Made by a program: the position numbers and the translations under genes. From Allorhizobium ampelinum S4 (GTDB lineage: Bacteria > Pseudomonadota > Alphaproteobacteria > Rhizobiales > Rhizobiaceae): 64,000 bases of DNA. The stretch is taken from NCBI RefSeq assembly GCF_000016285.1, contig NC_011989.1:2049001-2113000 (forward strand), in the 5' to 3' direction. The stretch's first letter is position 1, and each line of letters starts with the position of its first letter. Shown here in pieces: positions 17,253 to 26,046 of this stretch. Under the pieces are notes generated by a model that was not told the DNA's origin, ran no database searches, and saw only the letters and a program-made list of their open reading frames with translations.

Positions 17253-18191
17253 ATGACATCCCTCTCCCCCAATCTTTCCAATCCGTTGCGCGGCATGGCG
17301 CTGATGGCGGGCTGCATGCTTGTGCTGCCGGGCATGGACGCGATTGCCAAATACATGGCCAATATCGAAGGCATGTCGCCGGGGCAGATCACCTTTTATC
17401 GCTTCTTCTTCCAGCTTGCCTGCACCCTGCCCTTTCTGGTCGCCTTGCAGGGCAGAAATGCCTTTACCGCCAAGCGGCCGTTTCTCAACCTGCTGCGGGG
17501 CGCGTTGCATGGCGCGGCAAGCCTGTGTTTTTTCGCCGCCGTCAAATATATGCCGCTCGCCGATGTGTTCGCGATCTATTTTGTCGAGCCCTTCATCCTG
17601 ACAGCGCTGTCGGCGCTGTTTCTGGGTGACAAGGTCGGATGGCGGCGCTGGCTTGCCATCCTGATTGGCTTTGGCGGCGCGATGATCGTCATCCAGCCAA
17701 GCTGGGAGGTTTTCGGCGCAACCTCGCTGCTGCCGGTGCTCTGCGCCTTCCTGTTTGCGCTTTATATGTTTCTCAACCGCGCCATCGGTAATGCCGACTC
17801 GCCGATGACCATGCAGACCATGTCAGGCGTCGGTGGTACAATTTTCATGGGCGGCGCGCTCCTGATTGGTCAATCCGCAGGCAGTGCCGATTTCACCGCC
17901 TCGCTTCCCACCAGCGTGACCGGTCTGCTGCTGCTGGTTCTGCTCGGTGTTCTCTCAGGCCATATACACCTTCTTGTGGTGAAGGCCTTTCGCATGGCAC
18001 CGCTTTCGGTGCTCGCACCGTTCCAGTATTTCGAGATCATTGCGGCGACTATTCTCGGCTATGTGCTGTTTGATGATTTCCCGTCGCCGTCGAAATGGCT
18101 GGGCATCGGCATCATCGTCGCCTCCGGCCTATTCATTCTATGGCGCGAACACCGCAGCGCCTCTGCCGAAAAAGCTCTGGCTGCCACCTAA
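17253..18191 (+). CDS. EamA/DMT-family transporter
   Basis: An inner-membrane protein of 312 residues with about ten hydrophobic segments arranged as two EamA repeats (roughly 10-140 and 155-295). Typical features are the N-terminal MDAIAKYMA helix, FYRFFFQ and YFEIIAATILGYVLF before the last helix. Members export amino acids, metabolites or drugs; the substrate here cannot be told. The gene stands alone, with no clear operon partner. Confidence 0.85.
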   Translation: MTSLSPNLSNPLRGMALMAGCMLVLPGMDAIAKYMANIEGMSPGQITFYRFFFQLACTLPFLVALQGRNAFTAKRPFLNLLRGALHGAASLCFFAAVKYMPLADVFAIYFVEPFILTALSALFLGDKVGWRRWLAILIGFGGAMIVIQPSWEVFGATSLLPVLCAFLFALYMFLNRAIGNADSPMTMQTMSGVGGTIFMGGALLIGQSAGSADFTASLPTSVTGLLLLVLLGVLSGHIHLLVVKAFRMAPLSVLAPFQYFEIIAATILGYVLFDDFPSPSKWLGIGIIVASGLFILWREHRSASAEKALAAT

Positions 18192-18392
18192 ATACACCCA
18201 AAAAAGAGCAAATCCATATTTGGTCTTTTACTATTCGAATCCCATGCATTTTCAGGGCTTACCTGCAGCGCTGCGCATATAACGTATCGTTTCAGCTCAT
18301 TGTAACCTTTTGTAAACTTCGTTCGTTATGGCGAAAGAAAGAATTGGCATTTAGATCAATCTACGGTTTCATGATGAAACGAGGTTTCGACT

Positions 18393-18926
18393 ATGAGGGA
18401 ATTTCGTCTCTCGTTTCCGGCATGTGTTATCGCCGGAAAACAGAGATTGGACCACCATGACGTGGTTCTTCTCCAGACATATGGCCTGCCGCATGGGGTT
18501 TGCACCCATGAAGATGCATTGACGCTTCTGGTGCTGAACGGATGTTGTCCTGATAAATGCGCTGAATGGCAGAGCTATTTTATCGATTCCATGGCTTGCT
18601 ACATTTTGCGCAAACGGCCGCCGGAAAACCGCATCGACCGGTATAAACTGCAATGGCTGATCAGCACCCTCACCACCGATGGCAAGGCAAACTCGCCAAT
18701 CGAACAGCGGCTTTTGCAACACATTTCCATGATGATGGCAGACTTGCAGAATGGGCCTATCGAGTCGCCGGTCCTGGTTGATGTCACTGAAAAGACAGTC
18801 GTCAGCAGCGTTCATCCATTGAAAAGACAGGGAAGAGAGCTGCACAGCCGTTTCTCAAACCGCGACCACAAAGATAAAAAGCCTTTGCCTCTTCAGCAGC
18901 GCAAAAAACGATTTGCGCTGGGCTGA
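18393..18926 (+). CDS. Conserved-looking hypothetical protein, rhizobial type
   Basis: A 177-residue protein I cannot assign to a characterised family. It has a cysteine-rich segment NGCCPDKCAEWQSYFIDSMA around residue 50, then PPENRIDRYKLQWLISTLTT and SPIEQRLLQHI, a pattern I associate with uncharacterised rhizobial proteins of this layout. The last 45 residues are basic (RKKRF near the end) and look disordered. AACGAGG lies 8 bases before the ATG. No signal peptide or membrane segment is seen. The upstream 200 bases are AT-rich and without a gene. Confidence 0.6.
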   Translation: MREFRLSFPACVIAGKQRLDHHDVVLLQTYGLPHGVCTHEDALTLLVLNGCCPDKCAEWQSYFIDSMACYILRKRPPENRIDRYKLQWLISTLTTDGKANSPIEQRLLQHISMMMADLQNGPIESPVLVDVTEKTVVSSVHPLKRQGRELHSRFSNRDHKDKKPLPLQQRKKRFALG

Positions 18927-19013
18927 GTTTTGAGAAAAACCCCTTCCGGATCTTGAGGCTTTGCGCAAGTCAGTGCAAAACTCCGCCGACAAGAAACCAA
19001 GGGAGACTTCTTT

Positions 19014-20141
19014 ATGGATGTTCGCGCCGCCGTTGCCACCCAGGCAGGCAAGCCGCTTGAAATCATGACCGTGCAACTGGACGGCCCGAAGGCTGGCGAA
19101 GTGCTGGTTGAAGTCAAGGCCACAGGCATCTGCCATACCGATGATTTCACCTTGTCCGGCGCTGATCCGGAAGGCCTGTTTCCGGCCATTCTCGGCCATG
19201 AAGGGGCTGGCATCGTGGTCGATGTCGGGCCAGGCGTTACCTCGCTGAAAAAGGGCGATCACGTCATCCCGCTTTATACGCCCGAATGCCGCGAATGCTA
19301 TTCCTGCCTGTCGCGCAAGACCAATCTGTGTACCGCCATCCGTTCCACCCAGGGCCAGGGCGTCATGCCGGATGGCACGTCACGCTTTTCCATCGGCAAG
19401 GACAAGATCCATCATTACATGGGTTGCTCGACCTTCGCCAATTTCACTGTCCTGCCGGAAATCGCCTTGGCCAAGGTCAACCCGGACGCGCCTTTCGACA
19501 AGATCTGCTATATCGGCTGCGGCGTCACGACAGGCATCGGCGCGGTGATCAACACCGCCAAGGTCGAGATCGGCGCCACCGCCATCGTCTTTGGCCTGGG
19601 CGGCATCGGCCTCAACGTGCTTCAGGGCCTGCGGCTTGCAGGCGCCGACATGATCATCGGCGTCGATATCAACAATGACCGCAAGGCCTGGGGCGAGAAA
19701 TTCGGCATGACGCATTTCGTCAATCCGACCGAAGTCGATGGCGACATCGTTGCCTATCTGGTCAACCTGACGAAGCGCAATGGCGACCTGATCGGCGGTG
19801 CTGACTACACATTCGACTGCACCGGCAATACCAAGGTGATGCGCCAGGCGCTGGAATCCTCGCATCGCGGCTGGGGCAAATCGATCATCATCGGCGTCGC
19901 GGGTGCTGGCCAGGAAATTTCCACCCGTCCATTCCAGCTGGTCACGGGCCGCAATTGGATGGGGACCGCATTCGGCGGCGCGCGCGGTCGTACCGACGTT
20001 CCGAAGATTGTTGAATGGTACATGGAAGGCAAGATCCTGATCGACCCGATGATCACCCACACCATGCCGCTTGAGGACATCAACAAGGGCTTCGAGCTGA
20101 TGCATTCGGGGACAAGCATCCGCAGCGTGGTTCTGTATTGA
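19014..20141 (+). CDS. frmA: S-(hydroxymethyl)glutathione dehydrogenase / class III alcohol dehydrogenase
   Basis: A zinc- and NAD-dependent enzyme that oxidises S-hydroxymethylglutathione, the spontaneous adduct of formaldehyde and glutathione, to S-formylglutathione. Length 375 is standard. Catalytic zinc ligands appear in GICHTDD and GHEGAGIV, the structural zinc cysteines in CRECYSCLSRKTNLC, and the Rossmann motif in GLGGIGLNVLQG. GGGAGA precedes the ATG. The stop overlaps the next gene, and S-formylglutathione hydrolase, the next pathway step, is encoded 1.6 kb downstream in the same direction. The symbol adhC is also used. Confidence 0.92.
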   Translation: MDVRAAVATQAGKPLEIMTVQLDGPKAGEVLVEVKATGICHTDDFTLSGADPEGLFPAILGHEGAGIVVDVGPGVTSLKKGDHVIPLYTPECRECYSCLSRKTNLCTAIRSTQGQGVMPDGTSRFSIGKDKIHHYMGCSTFANFTVLPEIALAKVNPDAPFDKICYIGCGVTTGIGAVINTAKVEIGATAIVFGLGGIGLNVLQGLRLAGADMIIGVDINNDRKAWGEKFGMTHFVNPTEVDGDIVAYLVNLTKRNGDLIGGADYTFDCTGNTKVMRQALESSHRGWGKSIIIGVAGAGQEISTRPFQLVTGRNWMGTAFGGARGRTDVPKIVEWYMEGKILIDPMITHTMPLEDINKGFELMHSGTSIRSVVLY

Positions 20142-20614
20142 TGGCAAATATGCCTTATCGGGTTGACGTGCGGAGACTGGATGCATTCTCCGCACGAGAC
20201 CTTTATGACCTTCTGAAAATGCGCGTCGATGTGTTTGTCGTCGAGCAGAAATGTCCCTATCCGGAGCTTGATGGCAAGGATATCGAAGCCCTGCATCTGC
20301 GGCTGACAGATGGTGATGACCTTATCGCAAGCGCCCGGATTTTAACGCCGGAGGAGCCTTCGTCCAAGGTCAAGATCGGGCGTGTTGTCGTCTCGCCCTC
20401 CCATCGCGGCAAGCGGCTTGGCGATGCCTTGATGCGCGAAGCCATTGCGGCCTGTGAACAGCGGTTTCCCTCAAGCCCGATTGCGCTTTCCGCCCAAAGC
20501 CATTTGCAACTTTTCTATCAGTCGTTTGGCTTTCTTCCGGTCTCGGCGGAATATCTGGAAGACGGTATTGCCCATGTCGATATGGTCCGTGCCGTCTCGA
20601 TCGGGAGGGCCTGA
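20141..20614 (+). CDS. elaA: ElaA-family GNAT acetyltransferase
   Basis: A 157-residue GNAT protein of the ElaA type: RVDVFVVEQKCPYPELDG at the N terminus, VVVSPSHRGKRLGDALM as the acetyl-CoA loop, and LQLFYQSFGF followed by EDGIAHVDM. The acceptor is unknown in the family. The ATG shares one base with the stop of frmA (TGATG), so translation is coupled; a TTG three bases upstream is less likely. It belongs to the formaldehyde gene cluster by position only. Confidence 0.82.
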   Translation: MANMPYRVDVRRLDAFSARDLYDLLKMRVDVFVVEQKCPYPELDGKDIEALHLRLTDGDDLIASARILTPEEPSSKVKIGRVVVSPSHRGKRLGDALMREAIAACEQRFPSSPIALSAQSHLQLFYQSFGFLPVSAEYLEDGIAHVDMVRAVSIGRA

Positions 20615-20619
20615 AACCA

Positions 20620-21084
20620 ATGATCTATGTGGATGCCGACGCCTGCCCGGTTAAAGCCGAGGTGTTGAAAGTGGCCGAACGCCACGACATGCCAGTGACC
20701 TTCGTTGCCAATTCCGGCCTGCGCCCGTCTCGCGATCCGATGGTGACAAATGTCATCGTCTCCAATGGTTTCGATGCCGCTGACGACTGGATCGCCGAAC
20801 GGGCCGGGCCAGGCGATATCGTCATCACCGCCGATGTGCCGCTGGCCGGGCGCTGCGTCGCTACGGGTGCTTTCGTCACCGGGCCGACCGGGCGGATGTT
20901 CGATGAGACCAATATCGGCATGGCAACTGCCATGCGCGATCTCGGTGCCCATTTGCGCGAGACCGGCGAAAGCAAGGGCTATAACCGCGCCTTCAGCCCC
21001 CGCGACCGCTCGCAGTTTCTGGAAACACTGGATCGGCTTTGCCGCCGCTGCAAATCCCTCCGTCAGGACACGGCCCCATTATGA
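20620..21084 (+). CDS. UPF0178 (YaiI/YqxD) family protein
   Basis: A 154-residue PIN-like fold protein with conserved acidic residues: YVDADACPVK at the start, ITADVPLAGRC in the middle, and FSPRDRSQFLETLDRL at the C terminus. The family is thought to be nuclease-like because of its clustered aspartates, but no activity is established. It starts 5 bases after elaA and overlaps the next start as ATGA. Confidence 0.85.
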   Translation: MIYVDADACPVKAEVLKVAERHDMPVTFVANSGLRPSRDPMVTNVIVSNGFDAADDWIAERAGPGDIVITADVPLAGRCVATGAFVTGPTGRMFDETNIGMATAMRDLGAHLRETGESKGYNRAFSPRDRSQFLETLDRLCRRCKSLRQDTAPL

Positions 21085-21752
21085 CCTCCAAGAAAAAGCC
21101 TCGTTTCTACGCATTGAGACGCCATAGGCACAGCCCGTTCTATGCGTCTGGTCTGCTGGGACTTTTGACGTTGCCGGTCTTTCTGTGGATCAAGCCCGCC
21201 TTGGCCGTCGAATGCTCGGCCATCGTGTTTTTCGTCCTCTATATCGCCTTGATGATAAAACGCATCCCCGGCATCACCGCTGAACGCCTGAAAACCAGCC
21301 CGCAACGCGACGATGCGCCGACCATCGTCATCCCGCTGGTCAGCCTGCTGGCGGTAGTGGCCGCAGTCGCCGCTCTGTTCAACGCCTTGAACCGGGCCGG
21401 TTCTCCCAGCTTGCTGGAAGTGTCGCTAGCGTTTGTGTCGGTCATCAGCGGCTGGTTCACCATTCACACCATGTTTGCAATGCATTACGCCCATGATTAT
21501 TGGCGTCATCTGACAAGCAATCCCGACCCCGGCCCTTCCGGCGGTCTGGATTTTCCCGACACGCCGGAGCCAGGCGGCTATGAATTCCTGTATTTCGCCT
21601 TCGTCATCGGCATGACCGCCCAGACATCCGATGTCGCCATCACCAGCACGGCCATGCGGCGGCTCAACCTCGCCCATTCCATCGTGTCTTTCTTCTTCAA
21701 CACGATTTTGGTCGCGGCAGCCGTCAACGCCGTCGTTTCGATAGCCAATTGA
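21081..21752 (+). CDS. DUF1345 membrane protein
   Basis: An inner-membrane protein of 223 residues with about five hydrophobic segments. It carries the DUF1345 hallmarks: HTMFAMHYAHDYW in the middle and DFPDTPEPGGYEFLYFAFVIGMT with TSDVAITS after it. Function unknown. The frame is open from 21039, but the ATG at 21081 overlaps the previous stop (ATGA) and is the likely start. It ends 19 bases before fghA. Confidence 0.82.
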   Translation: MTSKKKPRFYALRRHRHSPFYASGLLGLLTLPVFLWIKPALAVECSAIVFFVLYIALMIKRIPGITAERLKTSPQRDDAPTIVIPLVSLLAVVAAVAALFNALNRAGSPSLLEVSLAFVSVISGWFTIHTMFAMHYAHDYWRHLTSNPDPGPSGGLDFPDTPEPGGYEFLYFAFVIGMTAQTSDVAITSTAMRRLNLAHSIVSFFFNTILVAAAVNAVVSIAN

Positions 21753-21771
21753 ATAGCAGGAGCCCTATCGC

Positions 21772-22602
21772 ATGAATATTCTGTCGCAAAACACCGCCTT
21801 TGGCGGCATGCAGGGCGTGTTTTCGCACCAGTCCGATGTCACCGGTTGCGAAATGACCTTTGCCGTCTTCGTGCCACCCCAGGCGATCAGTGAAAAGCGC
21901 CCGGTACTCTGGTATCTGTCCGGCCTGACTTGTAGCCATGCCAATGTGATGGAAAAGGGCGAATACCGTCGGCTGGCCGCAGAACTCGGCCTGATCATCG
22001 TCTGCCCGGACACCAGCCCACGCGGCAATGACGTGCCAGATGAGTTGACCAACTGGAAAATGGGCAAGGGCGCTGGCATGTATCTGAATGCCACCGAAAT
22101 GCCCTGGGCCGAACATTTCCAGATGTACAGCTACATCACCGAGGAATTGCCCGCGTTGATTGCTGAACAGTTCCGTGCCGACATGAGCCGCCAGGGCATT
22201 TTCGGCCATTCTATGGGCGGCCATGGCGCATTGACCATCGCGCTGAAACATCCCGACCGCTTCAAGAGCTGCTCTGCGTTCGCCCCAATCGTCAGCCCGC
22301 TAAAAGCCGATTGGACGCAGGACGCTTTTGAGAAATATCTCGGTCCAGACCGTTCCCTCTGGCGTCAGTATGATGCCTGCGCTCTGATCGAGGATGGAGC
22401 GCGCTTTCCGGAATTCCTGGTGGACCAAGGTAAGGCCGATAGTTTCCTGGAAACAGGTCTACAGCCCTGGCTGCTGGAAGAGGCGGTGAAAAACACCGAT
22501 ATCGGCCTGACGCTGCGGCTGCATGAGCGCTACGACCATTCCTATTATTTTATCTCGACGTTTATGGACGATCACTTGCGCTGGCATGGCGAGCGGCTAT
22601 AG
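21772..22602 (+). CDS. fghA: S-formylglutathione hydrolase
   Basis: A cytoplasmic esterase that splits S-formylglutathione into formate and glutathione, completing formaldehyde oxidation begun by the dehydrogenase at 19014. The esterase-D fold is recognised by WYLSGLTC near residue 45, the nucleophile elbow GHSMGGHGA, and the catalytic histidine in ERYDHSYYF. Length 276 is standard. GGAG precedes the ATG. A palindromic repeat follows the stop and separates the gene from convergent lpxB. Confidence 0.92.
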   Translation: MNILSQNTAFGGMQGVFSHQSDVTGCEMTFAVFVPPQAISEKRPVLWYLSGLTCSHANVMEKGEYRRLAAELGLIIVCPDTSPRGNDVPDELTNWKMGKGAGMYLNATEMPWAEHFQMYSYITEELPALIAEQFRADMSRQGIFGHSMGGHGALTIALKHPDRFKSCSAFAPIVSPLKADWTQDAFEKYLGPDRSLWRQYDACALIEDGARFPEFLVDQGKADSFLETGLQPWLLEEAVKNTDIGLTLRLHERYDHSYYFISTFMDDHLRWHGERL

Positions 22603-22615
22603 CGCTTTATATCTG

Positions 22616-22663
22616 CTGCATAATTTTCTCCTTAAATCGATTCCGATTTAAGGAATTATGCAG
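22616..22663 (+). repeat. 48-base dispersed palindromic repeat, copy A
   Basis: An inverted repeat of CTGCATAATT (616-625) with AATTATGCAG (654-663), and CCTTAAATCG with CGATTTAAGG inside it around ATTC, with TTCT as a one-sided bulge. A second copy lies at 36295-36342 on the other strand. It sits between the ends of convergent fghA and lpxB and could also act as a terminator. Confidence 0.8.
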
Positions 22664-22674
22664 TAGGCTAATAA

Positions 22675-23850
22675 TCATACAATTGAGCGGGTCTTCAAAA
22701 CATCCAGCACGATCTCCGCCCCCGCTTCACCCGCGGGGGTTTTTGTCTGCATTTTCTGCCAGACCAGATCGAAGCCCTCCACCATGGCTTGCCGCTCCCG
22801 CGTCTCGGTGGATAGTCGCTCCATCCAGCGGGCCAGCGATGCGCCGCGCAATTGCTCGTTCAGATATTCCGGCACCACGACATAATCAGCGATGATGCTC
22901 GGCAAGGCGCCAGTCCAGGTCTTGATCCGGCTATGCAGCAGCTTGATCAGCCAATCGGTCTTATAGGTGGAGACGACAGGCACGCCAGCCAGGCAAAGCT
23001 CCAGCAATACCGTTCCTGAAGCAGCGATGGCCGCATCCGATTCGGCAAAGGCCCGCCACTTGGCGTCCTCCCCAACGACCACATCTGGCTTTTCCTCCCA
23101 ATTGGCAACAGCCTCGCGCACCTGACGCTCCCGCCGTGGTACCGTTGGCAGCACAAACCGCGTCGGCCCATTGCGCTCGACGAAAATCCGGGCTGCATCC
23201 CGAAACACCGGCGCGAGCGCCGAGATTTCCGCGCCCCGCGACCCCGGCAGCAGCATGATGGTTTTCGGCTCCTCTGCGGCAGGAAGCGGACGCAGCAGCC
23301 GGTCTGCCCGGCAGGCGAGCATGGCGGGGCTGGTGACCAGCCGATGCCCGACAAAATGGGTTTCCGGCCCGCCAAGACGCTGCATCACGGCGGGCTCGAA
23401 CGGCAGGACGGCCAAAACGCTATCGACATAGGCTAGCATGGCCTTGGCCCGGTATTCCTTCCACGCCCAGACGCTCGGGCAGACATAGTTGACCACCGGC
23501 ATGGTCGGGCAGGCCGCCCTCACCTTTTTCGCAACACGATGGGTGAAATCAGGACTATCAACAATCAGCAGCAAATCCGGTTTGGCTGATACAAGCGCTT
23601 TGGCGGTCCTGCCGATCAATGTCAGGAAACGCGGCAGCTTTGCCAGAACCTGGGTAATGCCCATGACCGACAATTCCGAAAAATCAAACAGTGAGGTCAG
23701 ACCCTGCGCCTCCAGCGCGGGTCCACCGACGCCGATCAGCGTGATCTCTCCGTCATAGCGCTGCTTCAGCGCCGCGATCAGATCCGCACCCAGCAAGTCG
23801 CCAGAGACTTCGCCAGCAATGACTGCGATCTTCAGGGGCCGGTTTTCCAT
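22675..23850 (-). CDS. lpxB: Lipid-A-disaccharide synthase
   Basis: A GT19 glycosyltransferase that joins UDP-diacylglucosamine and lipid X to make the lipid A disaccharide on the inner face of the cytoplasmic membrane. IAVIAGEVSGDLLGADLI at the N terminus and LLPGSRGAEI at about residue 200 are diagnostic; YVCPSVWAWKEYR is also conserved. Length 391 is usual. It is the last gene of the minus-strand envelope cluster, 43 bases after lpxI, and a short hairpin (23877-23891) lies in that gap. Confidence 0.92.
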   Translation of the reverse strand: MENRPLKIAVIAGEVSGDLLGADLIAALKQRYDGEITLIGVGGPALEAQGLTSLFDFSELSVMGITQVLAKLPRFLTLIGRTAKALVSAKPDLLLIVDSPDFTHRVAKKVRAACPTMPVVNYVCPSVWAWKEYRAKAMLAYVDSVLAVLPFEPAVMQRLGGPETHFVGHRLVTSPAMLACRADRLLRPLPAAEEPKTIMLLPGSRGAEISALAPVFRDAARIFVERNGPTRFVLPTVPRRERQVREAVANWEEKPDVVVGEDAKWRAFAESDAAIAASGTVLLELCLAGVPVVSTYKTDWLIKLLHSRIKTWTGALPSIIADYVVVPEYLNEQLRGASLARWMERLSTETRERQAMVEGFDLVWQKMQTKTPAGEAGAEIVLDVLKTRSIV

Positions 23851-23893
23851 GCTTCACTTCCCTCAGTCGACTTCATTGAGGCTTCGCCTCACC

Positions 23894-24766
23894 TTAGCTT
23901 AACCAGGCTTCGCCCTCAGGTGCCAATTCAATACCGGAGATAAAAATACCCGCCGCATCGGCCTGCCTCAAGGTTTCCTGGCGTTGCAAAAGCAGCGCCC
24001 GCCCGGCCTGAACCGCAATGCCGGAAAGCCCAGCCCGGGCGGCATTTTCAATGGTCGACTGCCCGATGGTCGGCAGGTCGGCGCGAATATCCTGCTGCGG
24101 TTTGCACAGCTTGACCAGCACACCACTGCGCCGCGATGAAATTCGCCCTTCGGACCGAAGTTCGGCGACGCGCTGCAACATCCGGTCCGTGCCTTCGACA
24201 CCTTCCAGAGCAACGATGCGACCGCCGACGCTGACAGCGCCCTGCCCGACATCCAACCGGCCCAAGGCATCAGCGGCCTTGGCAGCGGCGGCAATGTCGC
24301 GCCTGTCATCATCTGTCGGTCGGGACGAACCGAGCGGCCCAAGCTCCGCCAGCAGTTGCGGTGCAATCTCATGCGCGCCCACCACCCGGCAGCCCTGCGA
24401 CTCGATCAGTTGAATGACCATTTTCAGCACAGCGTCATCCCCACCCGACAGCAGGGTTTTGACCGCGAAAGGCAGCTTCACCAAAAAACGAAGATTAACG
24501 TGGATCTCTTTGAAATTCGGACGCTTTTTAACACCACCAGACATCACCACCCGTTTGATGCCATGTCGCTTTATCAGGCTCGACAGGCCCGCCATATCGC
24601 CGACCCCGATCACGGCAGACTGGAAACCGTCCCAGCGTTGGTCCGCCTCGTTTTTCAGCGGCAGGATGAAGGGATCTTCACCCGCCGCCCGCGCCGCTTC
24701 GGCGACATAGACCGGCAGCATACCGCTGCCGGCAATGATGGCGAGACGCCCCTGCGGGCCGCTCAT
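23894..24766 (-). CDS. lpxI: UDP-2,3-diacylglucosamine pyrophosphatase, LpxI type
   Basis: Hydrolyses UDP-2,3-diacylglucosamine to lipid X and UMP in lipid A synthesis. LpxI replaces LpxH in many alphaproteobacteria. The 290-residue protein has IAGSGMLPVYVAEAARAAG at the N terminus and, in the C-terminal domain, GQGAVSVGGRIVALEGVEGT and LVKLCKPQQDIRADLPTIG, the regions conserved in DUF1009/LpxI. It lies between lpxA (3 bases away) and lpxB, so the three pathway steps are adjacent. Confidence 0.9.
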   Translation of the reverse strand: MSGPQGRLAIIAGSGMLPVYVAEAARAAGEDPFILPLKNEADQRWDGFQSAVIGVGDMAGLSSLIKRHGIKRVVMSGGVKKRPNFKEIHVNLRFLVKLPFAVKTLLSGGDDAVLKMVIQLIESQGCRVVGAHEIAPQLLAELGPLGSSRPTDDDRRDIAAAAKAADALGRLDVGQGAVSVGGRIVALEGVEGTDRMLQRVAELRSEGRISSRRSGVLVKLCKPQQDIRADLPTIGQSTIENAARAGLSGIAVQAGRALLLQRQETLRQADAAGIFISGIELAPEGEAWLS

Positions 24767-24769
24767 CCC

Positions 24770-25585
24770 TCAGCTCTTGCCGCGGAATGGCGACGAGAGC
24801 GCCCGGTCGCTTTCGGCAACAATGAAATCCAGGATTTCAATCACCTCGGCGCAATCGGCGAACTCTTCGCGAATAGCCGCAGCCTTTTCACGAATGGCAC
24901 CTTCTTCATCGAACAATGCCTTATAGGCCTTGCGGACGCGGTGAATGGTGGCGCGTTCCACCCCGGCCCGGGTCATGCCGACCACATTCAATCCACCCAG
25001 CAGGCCGGGATTGCCGTTCAACATACCATAGGGAATGACATCGTAGCTGCAAGCCGACAGCCCACCGATAAACGCCTGTCGTCCGATACGGGTGAACTGG
25101 TGAACGGCGGAACCGCCGCCGAGAATGGCCCGGTCACCGATTTTGACATGGCCAGCCAACATCACGTTGTTGGATAGAATGATATGATTGCCGAGCTGAC
25201 AATCATGCGCCACATGCGAATTGGCCAGAAACAGATTGTTACTGCCGACCACCGTGTGTCCGCCACCTTCTACCGTGCCGCAATTGATCGTTACGCCTTC
25301 ACGCATCGTGCAATTGTCGCCGATGGTCAAGGTTGTCTCTTCGCCGGAATGATGGATGCTCTGTGGCTCGCCACCGATAACCGCATTGGGAAATATCCGG
25401 CTATTCTTGCCGACGACGGTTTTTCCCGTCAGCACCACATGCGACAAAAACTCAGCACCGTCGCCCAACACGACCTTGGAACCGACATGGCAGAACGGTC
25501 CTATCGTCACATTTTCCCCGATCACCGCGCCATCTTCGATGACGCTGGAGGGATGAATGCGGGCACTGGCTGGAATAACGGTCAT
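24770..25585 (-). CDS. lpxA: Acyl-ACP:UDP-N-acetylglucosamine O-acyltransferase
   Basis: First committed step of lipid A synthesis, adding a 3-hydroxyacyl chain to UDP-GlcNAc. The left-handed beta-helix is evident as hexapeptide repeats from about residue 10 ([20 protein letters not shown]) to 190, and [12 protein letters not shown] contains the catalytic histidine region. A C-terminal helical part completes 271 residues. The start overlaps the fabZ stop by 4 bases, indicating coupling. Confidence 0.93.
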
Positions 25586-26046
25586 TGCGCTTCCTTATTG
25601 ACGATCATTGCCCCGATATCGGCTTCTGCGACAAGCGCGCCATCCACCTTGGCATCGCAGTGAAACTTCCAGACATTGCCGCGCTGTTTCTGCTTGGTAA
25701 CGTGGAACTCCACACGGTCGCCAGGCACCACAGGCTTGCGGAACCTCGCATTATCGATCGTCATGAAATAAACGAGATCGCCAGCCGTTCCGGCTTTGCG
25801 GGCACAGATCGCCCCTGCCGTCTGCGCCATGCCTTCAATCAGCAGCACCCCTGGCATGATCGGCTGCTCGGGAAAATGTCCGGTAAACTGCGGTTCGTTT
25901 GCAGTTACGTTCTTGATACCGATAGCTGCATTGTCGCCATCGATGTCGATGATGCGATCCACCAGCAGGAAGGGATAGCGATGCGGCAGGAGCTTCATGA
26001 TCTCCAGAATATCCGCGCGTCCCAACTCTTTCTGCTCAACGGTCAT
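25582..26046 (-). CDS. fabZ: (3R)-hydroxyacyl-ACP dehydratase
   Basis: Hot-dog fold dehydratase of type II fatty acid elongation. The N-terminal [13 protein letters not shown] and the active-site stretch [20 protein letters not shown] contain the catalytic histidine and glutamate. It has 154 residues. It overlaps lpxD upstream and lpxA downstream by 4 bases each, and balances the flow of hydroxyacyl-ACP between membrane lipids and lipid A. Confidence 0.93.
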
